From contig CAMLRZ010000024.1 in assembly GCA_946482575.1 (NCBI GenBank), positions 1-9,212 on the forward strand: a stretch of 9,212 nucleotides of DNA, in the 5' to 3' direction. The stretch comes from an uncultured Candidatus Saccharibacteria bacterium. GTDB taxonomy: Bacteria; Patescibacteria; Saccharimonadia; Saccharimonadales; UBA4665. Shown here piece after piece: positions 1-3,262 of this stretch (within the stretch, counting starts at the first letter, position 1; each line of letters starts with the position of its first letter). The notes under the pieces are model-generated. The model did no database searches. It worked only from the letters and a program-made list of their open reading frames with translations, and was not told where the DNA came from. The position numbers and the translations under genes are program-made.

Positions 1-44
1 GTTCCGACAATAAGAATTTTCTGGTTGGTGTTCTGTGTAATCAT
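1..44 (-). CDS. N-terminus of a cut-off protein, function unassigned
   Basis: Only the first 14 codons are inside the window; they read MITQNTNQKILIVG and continue past the left edge. The stretch KILIVG is the kind of first beta-strand seen in response-regulator receiver domains (KILIVEDD) or Rossmann-type proteins, but 14 residues cannot separate these. The start is supported by a promoter placed exactly for a leaderless message: a -10 TATAGT ends 6 nt before the ATG, and there is no Shine-Dalgarno. The gene diverges from the membrane protein gene at 112. Plus-strand reading frames also cross this stretch, but none has an independent start signal. Confidence 0.55.
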   Translation of the reverse strand, partial: MITQNTNQKILIVG

Positions 45-50
45 ACGCAC

Positions 51-79
51 ACTATACTGGCCGTTTTGCAACAGATCAA
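51..79 (-). promoter_or_regulatory. Promoter of the left-edge minus-strand gene
   Basis: On the minus strand, TTGATC (74-79) is followed by a 17-nt spacer and TATAGT (51-56). The predicted transcript start falls at or within a base or two of the ATG at 44, so the mRNA should be leaderless. The -35 overlaps the -35 area of the divergent gene at 112, so the two promoters may compete. Confidence 0.6.
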
Positions 80-94
80 CTTTTAGGTATGTTG

Positions 95-103
95 TGATAC
101 AAT
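95..103 (+). promoter_or_regulatory. Extended -10 promoter, leaderless membrane-protein gene
   Basis: TGATACAAT matches the extended -10 pattern TGnTATAAT with one mismatch. It ends 8 nt before the ATG at 112, and no Shine-Dalgarno precedes that ATG, so a leaderless transcript is likely. No good -35 is visible at 16-18 nt, which is typical of extended -10 promoters. Confidence 0.5.
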
Positions 104-111
104 CACCATAT

Positions 112-504
112 ATGTATCACACAAAATCTGATATCTTCTGGAAATGCTGGTTGTGGGCAGCTATTTTTGGAAGCATCGTAGCCGGATTTTATGCTTTTGT
201 ATCAGGAATTGGCCCGCGCTGGCTCAGCGCTGGCGGCCTGTTTTTTGACTTGCTGATTATTTTGGGTATCGCTGGAGCTTATTTTGGCGCCGGACTGGTG
301 GGCTGGCGTATTGCCGACAAATATTTTCACGCCTACGAAAAGGCATTTATTCGCCGCTACATTCGTTACAGTTTAATCACCTTTGTGGTGTTGGTGGGCA
401 TTACGTACTCGCCCGTTTCTTTCCTTGGCTTGTTGTGGAGTTTTGTGCCACCATTCGGCGTACTGTGGGCTTTGGGTGATAAGCTCAAGAAGTCTAAAGC
501 TTGA
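112..504 (+). CDS. Small four-helix membrane protein, unknown function
   Basis: A 130-residue integral membrane protein that I do not recognise. Hydrophobic segments lie at about residues 12-32, 43-66, 87-99 and 101-121. The loop between the second and third is charged (DKYFHAYEKAFIRRYIRY), and the C-terminus is basic (DKLKKSKA), suggesting a cytoplasmic tail. No catalytic or transport motif is visible. The frame is open upstream to the window edge, but the ATG at 112 is chosen because an extended -10 lies immediately before it and the upstream residues look unlike a protein. The stop codon overlaps the -35 of the next gene, so the next gene has its own promoter instead of relying on read-through. 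Confidence 0.7.
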   Translation: MYHTKSDIFWKCWLWAAIFGSIVAGFYAFVSGIGPRWLSAGGLFFDLLIILGIAGAYFGAGLVGWRIADKYFHAYEKAFIRRYIRYSLITFVVLVGITYSPVSFLGLLWSFVPPFGVLWALGDKLKKSKA

Positions 505-528
505 AAAAATAGCAAAAACATGTATAAT
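501..528 (+). promoter_or_regulatory. Strong promoter of the HTH gene
   Basis: TTGAAA (501-506), a 16-nt spacer and a consensus TATAAT (523-528) directly preceded by TG. The -35 overlaps the TGA stop of the membrane protein. Transcription should begin near 535, leaving a leader of about 57 nt before the start at 592. Confidence 0.75.
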
Positions 529-533
529 ATACG

Positions 534-552
534 CGTCACGCACGTTGTGACG
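534..552 (+). promoter_or_regulatory. Inverted repeat at the predicted transcription start
   Basis: CGTCAC (534-539) and GTGACG (547-552) form a perfect 6-bp inverted repeat separated by 7 nt. It sits on the predicted +1 of the HTH gene, where a dimeric repressor would block initiation. Autoregulation by the downstream HTH protein is the simple hypothesis; a short 5' hairpin in the mRNA is the alternative. Confidence 0.4.
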
Positions 553-574
553 TCCTTTTACCGTATACCTATAT

Positions 575-581
575 GAAGGAG
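575..581 (+). promoter_or_regulatory. Ribosome binding site deciding a TTG start
   Basis: GAAGGAG, a strong Shine-Dalgarno, lies 10 nt before TTG at 592. A closer ATG at 573 overlaps this site and runs only 8 codons to a stop at 597-599, so TTG is the credible start. Confidence 0.7.
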
Positions 582-591
582 TTGATTCGAT

Positions 592-936
592 TTGTCTAAT
601 CGAATTGTGCAGGTCTGCAACACCAACGGTATTACCGTTGAAGAGCTCGTAAGAGCGACGCGTCTTAGTGAAAGCACGATTAAGCGAATGCTCAAGCACC
701 CCAATTGCGCTGTCAACGAAGACACTGCCGCCAGGGTAACCGCTTACGTCGAACGCCGAGTTGGCCCTCAGAAGCATCCCCTTTTTGAACACGCCAATAT
801 CACTACCACCGGACGTCCTCCGCTCACTCCCCAGAACAGAGTCCCCGCCGTGCGCATTTCCAGTGCACAGTACGGAGTCTGCACCTGCGGATTGGTACTT
901 CTGCAGAACGGCAGTTGCTCAGGCGACTGTACGTAA
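592..936 (+). CDS. Small HTH protein with C-terminal cysteine cluster
   Basis: A 114-residue protein, probably DNA-binding. Residues 13-36 (GITVEELVRATRLSESTIKRMLK) fit a Cro/XRE-like helix-turn-helix. A linker follows, and the last 20 residues hold four cysteines (C97, C99, C109, C113) spaced CxC-x9-CxxxC, which could bind one zinc; this is inferred from spacing only. The start is TTG at 592, chosen because GAAGGAG (575-581) lies 10 nt upstream; the next in-frame start, GTG at 607, is too far from it. The gene is monocistronic, with its own strong promoter and a terminator at 1054-1084. A likely role is a local transcription regulator, possibly of itself. The exact family is unknown to me. 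Confidence 0.75.
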   Translation: MSNRIVQVCNTNGITVEELVRATRLSESTIKRMLKHPNCAVNEDTAARVTAYVERRVGPQKHPLFEHANITTTGRPPLTPQNRVPAVRISSAQYGVCTCGLVLLQNGSCSGDCT

Positions 937-988
937 CATATAGCACCATCTTTTAGATACGACGTATTTACAATTCGACGTGACCACT

Positions 989-1034
989 GGTACCTGGCGG
1001 ACCACAAGCATTTTTTTAGCTTCCGCCAGGTACC
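989..1034. repeat. 13-bp perfect inverted repeat (large hairpin)
   Basis: GGTACCTGGCGGA (989-1001) and its exact reverse complement (1022-1034) flank a 20-nt loop containing a run of seven T. It lies 52 nt after the stop of the HTH gene and about 20 nt before the intrinsic terminator. There is no U-run after the stem in either direction, so it is not itself a canonical terminator. It may protect the 3' end of the HTH mRNA. Confidence 0.65.
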
Positions 1035-1053
1035 CCGACCCCCCCGCACAAGC

Positions 1054-1084
1054 AAAAACCACCCAAACCAATGGGTGGTTTTTT
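1054..1084. terminator. Bidirectional intrinsic terminator
   Basis: The stem AACCACCC (1057-1064) / GGGTGGTT (1073-1080) has an 8-nt loop and is extended by A/T pairs. It is followed by T on the plus strand, and by T on the minus strand because of the run of A at 1054-1058. It serves the HTH gene coming from the left and the unknown gene coming from the right. Confidence 0.85.
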
Positions 1085-1124
1085 CATCTTCCTAAAAACA
1101 GCGCTACCTGTACTTGGGGAGATG

Positions 1125-1188
1125 CGGAAGGGAGATGTTGACGATGTGTAAAATGCGCTTGTGGCGCCATCGTTGACATTCCCTTCCG
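1125..1188. repeat. Long imperfect hairpin in the 3' region of the 1229-1636 gene
   Basis: The left arm (1125-1146) and right arm (1168-1188) pair over about 19 bp: nine pairs, a one-base bulge, four pairs, a two-base mismatch, then six pairs. A small GCGC/GCGC hairpin can form in the loop. On the minus strand it would be transcribed after the stop at 1229, before the terminator. It could be a 3' stability element or part of a small RNA; no promoter was identified that would make it independent. Confidence 0.6.
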
Positions 1189-1228
1189 GACCTCTCTGTG
1201 CTGTTTGTGCATGTGGGGGGAGACTTTC

Positions 1229-1636
1229 TCAGATGTGTTTTACGGCGGGGGTGATGAAGCTGGGGAGTGTGAGGTCCGCGCCTGAAAGCGGGATATCACG
1301 GGCGGTAAAAGCACGCGGCACGAATTCTTCTTGGACCAACGGAACGTCGGCCGAGGTGAAACATGCGCTCATGCTGACCGTAGTCGGCACTTCGATGTAA
1401 GGGATCACGGGGAGGTAGTAGGACCAGCACTCGACGCCAAAAGCGTTAACAGCCAGGACCTGAATCTCATACACGTAGATCTTGGGGATCATACGGGGAG
1501 CAGCCGGACGCTTGACGATGATGGTGGGAACATTGTTCCTCACATCGCTCAGCGACTCAACAGTACCTCTGCCCAGCTCCTTGTCTTCGGCGTTGCCGTA
1601 GACGCAGCGCTTGACGATCCGGTACGTAACAGACAT
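1229..1636 (-). CDS. Hypothetical protein, 135 residues
   Basis: I do not recognise this protein. It begins MSVTYRIVKRCVYGN and is rich in valine, isoleucine and proline, with alternating hydrophobic residues (PTIIVKRP, KIYVYEIQVLAVNAFGVECWSYYLP) that suggest a beta-sheet fold. There is no signal peptide or membrane segment. The frame stays open 20 codons further upstream, but ATG at 1636 is chosen because GGAAGGA lies 6-7 nt before it. The predicted promoter is 146 nt upstream, leaving a long, strongly structured leader. The DUF389 gene ends about 170 nt upstream with no terminator, so read-through is possible. Transcription should end at the bidirectional terminator at 1054-1084. Confidence 0.65.
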   Translation of the reverse strand: MSVTYRIVKRCVYGNAEDKELGRGTVESLSDVRNNVPTIIVKRPAAPRMIPKIYVYEIQVLAVNAFGVECWSYYLPVIPYIEVPTTVSMSACFTSADVPLVQEEFVPRAFTARDIPLSGADLTLPSFITPAVKHI

Positions 1637-1775
1637 GGTGGTTCCTTCCAACAAAACACAGGTAGATAACTGGAGAGAAACGCAGGAAATTCCCACGCTT
1701 TTACCCAGTTATTACCATATGCAACAGAGAGGATCTAGTAAGGTACCTTCGGAGAAATTACTTTCTCAACGAAGT
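1637..1775 (-). ncRNA. Structured 5' leader of the 1229-1636 gene
   Basis: On the minus strand the leader from about 1775 to the ATG contains two strong hairpins. The first (1747-1774) pairs CTTCG/CGAAG and GAGAAA/TTTCTC around a GUAA loop with a two-base bulge. The second has arms at 1705-1716 and 1661-1673, which pair over 12 bp with one bulged base, and the interior can pair further. The Shine-Dalgarno lies just after the second hairpin. No U-run follows either stem, so any control would act on translation or stability rather than by intrinsic termination. No known RNA family is recognised. Confidence 0.45.
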
Positions 1776-1781
1776 AAACAT

Positions 1782-1790
1782 ATTATACCA
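1782..1790 (-). promoter_or_regulatory. Extended -10 promoter of the structured leader
   Basis: On the minus strand TGGTATAAT is a perfect extended -10 (TGnTATAAT). No convincing -35 is seen. It lies in the gap after the DUF389 stop and predicts transcription start near 1775. Confidence 0.6.
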
Positions 1791-1807
1791 CAAAGTACAA
1801 AATAATG

Positions 1808-2461
1808 CTAGTGCTTAGGCGATTTGCTCCGGAAAACTCCACGCATCCCCGCGACCCAAAAAGTTAGCATACTAGCCAGCAAAATTCCCAACACGTTCAG
1901 TGAGAATAATAAGAACGGCTCGTCGAACGTGCTGCCACCCGGGGCAAACGCCACGCCAGTGGCCACCAGGGGCGGCAAGAGCGAAACGGCAATCGCCACC
2001 CCTGTAATAGCCCCAGCTACTTTGGGGCGCATTAGCCCGTAGGCTGCAACAATGCCGGCAACCACTGCGAGCACGAAAGCAATATCGTGGTTGCCGCTAA
2101 AGGTGATGTATTGGTTCAGCACCCGCTCTTTTCCGAACAGCTCGGTGGCGCCATACCCGATACCCACCACTATGCAGCACGATGCAACAAGCATACCCAG
2201 CGACCGCAGCGCCAGGCTCCGGCTGCGCACTACCACGCCCATGCCGAGCCCTAAAATTGGGTAGGCTAACGGCGCGACGATCATGCTGGCGATTAAAGTG
2301 GGGATGCTATCCATAAAAATAGCACCGAGCGCCAACAAGGTCGCCCCAATAAGCAATACGTAAAAGTCCAAATCGTGCTTGGTACGACTTATCACCTCTG
2401 TTATTGCAGCATTCTTTCCTGCTTCATATGCTACGTCACCCAGCTCTGCCTCTCTGCGCAC
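1808..2461 (-). CDS. DUF389 family membrane protein
   Basis: An integral membrane protein with the DUF389 (TIGR00341-like) signature: SMIVAPLAYPILGLGMG, then GVAIAVSLLPPLVATGVAF, then LFSLNVLGILLASMLTFW. About six hydrophobic segments lie at residues 35-52, 55-80, 86-108, 128-145, 150-175 and 184-207 (numbered from ATG 2467). The family's function is not established. Many members are longer, with an extra N-terminal domain; this is the membrane core only. The start is uncertain: the frame opens ATG-GTG-GTG. AAGGAG (2469-2474) is 1 nt from the ATG at 2467, 4 nt from GTG 2464 and 7 nt from GTG 2461, so GTG 2461 fits best. The RNHCP gene ends about 30 nt upstream, so the two are probably co-transcribed. 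Confidence 0.85.
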   Translation of the reverse strand: MRREAELGDVAYEAGKNAAITEVISRTKHDLDFYVLLIGATLLALGAIFMDSIPTLIASMIVAPLAYPILGLGMGVVVRSRSLALRSLGMLVASCCIVVGIGYGATELFGKERVLNQYITFSGNHDIAFVLAVVAGIVAAYGLMRPKVAGAITGVAIAVSLLPPLVATGVAFAPGGSTFDEPFLLFSLNVLGILLASMLTFWVAGMRGVFRSKSPKH

Positions 2462-2495
2462 CACCATACTCCTTATACTTATTTTCTAGTGTAAC

Positions 2496-2999
2496 TTACT
2501 TGTGTTCGTAGCCAAAGAGCCCAACCATAATTGCCCGCCGGTCTTGTTCGCCGGCAACATAGACGCCATTGGCCTGCAAAGTCCCGGCTTTTTGGCCTGA
2601 AAGCTGTAACGAAGCTTCGAATACTTCAAGTACTAGGTGGTCATAGTCGTCAGCGGCTAATCTGTTAATTGATACTTTGTCGCATCCCATACAATCATGA
2701 ATGAGCATGATTTCGCCAAGCTGGCCATTACCTTCAATGCGGAACGTCAGACCAATCGGTTTCATTCCGCCCTGGCATACCGCTCGGCGATCGCCTTTTT
2801 TAACATCGACGTGCTTTGACCACAGACAGAGATTGCAGTGATTACGATTGGCCGTACCCATATATTCATTAATAACCACCCATTGTTTACAGTGCGAACA
2901 TTTAAATCCGCCGCCTGTTTCTTGTCGCACAGTACGTGCGGTCAGTCGCTCGGCAGAATGTCCATGCCGAACGGTGCGCTTTTTGCGATAGCGTTTCAT
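2496..2999 (-). CDS. RNHCP domain zinc-binding protein
   Basis: A 167-residue cytoplasmic protein matching the RNHCP family (PF12647): FKCSHCKQW (C34, C37), NRNHCNLCLWSKHVD (C55, C58), then GDRRAVCQGGMKPIGL. This copy has N in place of the P after RNHC. A third CxxC pair (C103, C106 in HDCMGC) and the two CxxC pairs suggest zinc binding. The family's biochemical role is unknown. The N-terminus is very basic (MKRYRKKRTVRHGH), which would suit nucleic-acid contact. ATG 2999 is chosen because GGAG (3006-3009) lies 6 nt upstream; the in-frame TTG at 3011 overlaps that site. A terminator/antiterminator leader precedes it and the DUF389 gene follows closely, probably in one operon. Confidence 0.85.
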   Translation of the reverse strand: MKRYRKKRTVRHGHSAERLTARTVRQETGGGFKCSHCKQWVVINEYMGTANRNHCNLCLWSKHVDVKKGDRRAVCQGGMKPIGLTFRIEGNGQLGEIMLIHDCMGCDKVSINRLAADDYDHLVLEVFEASLQLSGQKAGTLQANGVYVAGEQDRRAIMVGLFGYEHK

Positions 3000-3169
3000 A
3001 TACTTCTCCAACCAAAAACCAGCCTAACGGCTGGCCAAGAGCTGGATAGTACTGAAACTAACTATTTTGCATAACTAATAAAGAAGGTTTTTTGGCCAGC
3101 CATAACCTGCCCCGTAAGTGGGGCCTGGAATATTGCCGGGTGAGTTCCTTGTTTATTAGTATTCATAGA
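3000..3169 (-). ncRNA. Riboswitch-like leader RNA of the RNHCP operon
   Basis: Read on the minus strand from about 3169, the leader starts with a domain closed by a 14-bp helix with one mismatch (3147-3160 with 3074-3087). Inside are CCGGC/GCUGG (3135-3139 with 3096-3100, one G-U pair) and a hairpin GCCCC/GGGGC (3120-3124 with 3109-3113), separated by internal loops, one of them A-rich. Downstream lies a terminator-like hairpin (3019-3034). The segment 3092-3101 in the domain is exactly complementary to 3029-3038, which contains the terminator's 5' arm, so the terminator and antiterminator exclude each other. The ligand or signal is unknown, and I cannot match it to a riboswitch class I know. 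Confidence 0.55.
3014..3034 (-). terminator. Conditional terminator before the RNHCP gene
   Basis: On the minus strand CCAGCC-GUUA-GGCUGG is followed at once by UUUUU, giving a 6-bp stem that two G-U pairs can extend. It lies 10 nt before the Shine-Dalgarno of the RNHCP gene, so termination here would switch the operon off. Confidence 0.6.
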
Positions 3170-3175
3170 CTGCAT

Positions 3176-3204
3176 ATTTTACATGAAAATAATGCTTACG
3201 TCAA
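3176..3204 (-). promoter_or_regulatory. Near-consensus promoter of the RNHCP leader
   Basis: On the minus strand TTGACG (3199-3204), a 17-nt spacer and TAAAAT (3176-3181). Both hexamers match five of six consensus bases. Transcription would begin near 3169, about 9 nt before the closing helix of the leader domain. Confidence 0.75.
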
Positions 3205-3218
3205 AAATCAGCCGTGAC

Positions 3219-3247
3219 CTAGCTAGGCCCTACAAATGCCTAGCTAG
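3219..3247 (-). terminator. Hairpin after the glycoside hydrolase gene
   Basis: A perfect 10-bp stem (CTAGCTAGGC / GCCTAGCTAG, loop 9 nt) begins 15 nt after the stop codon at 3263. The U-run on the minus strand comes only about 12 nt after the stem, so it is an atypical terminator or a 3'-end protecting hairpin. Confidence 0.5.
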
Positions 3248-3262
3248 ATAGTCCTATGGTGT

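Noticed and set aside
3..86. Plus-strand open frame that could be the C-terminus of an upstream protein
   Set aside because: It conflicts with the minus-strand start at 44, which has a well-spaced promoter and a protein-like N-terminus. It remains possible but has less support.
25..111. Longer N-terminus for the membrane protein from ATG 25
   Set aside because: The added residues look unlike a protein, and the promoter with extended -10 at 95-103 lies inside this stretch, just before ATG 112.
573..599. Eight-codon ORF overlapping the HTH gene start (possible leader peptide)
   Set aside because: It has no ribosome binding site of its own and covers the Shine-Dalgarno of the HTH gene. It is most likely chance.
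373..792. 139-codon minus-strand open frame
   Set aside because: It runs antisense across both the membrane protein and the HTH gene and through their promoter, and has no supporting start signal.
3061..3180. A plus-strand non-coding RNA using the same helices as the RNHCP leader
   Set aside because: The helices are symmetric, but the good promoter and the U-run after the terminator stem exist only in the minus-strand reading.
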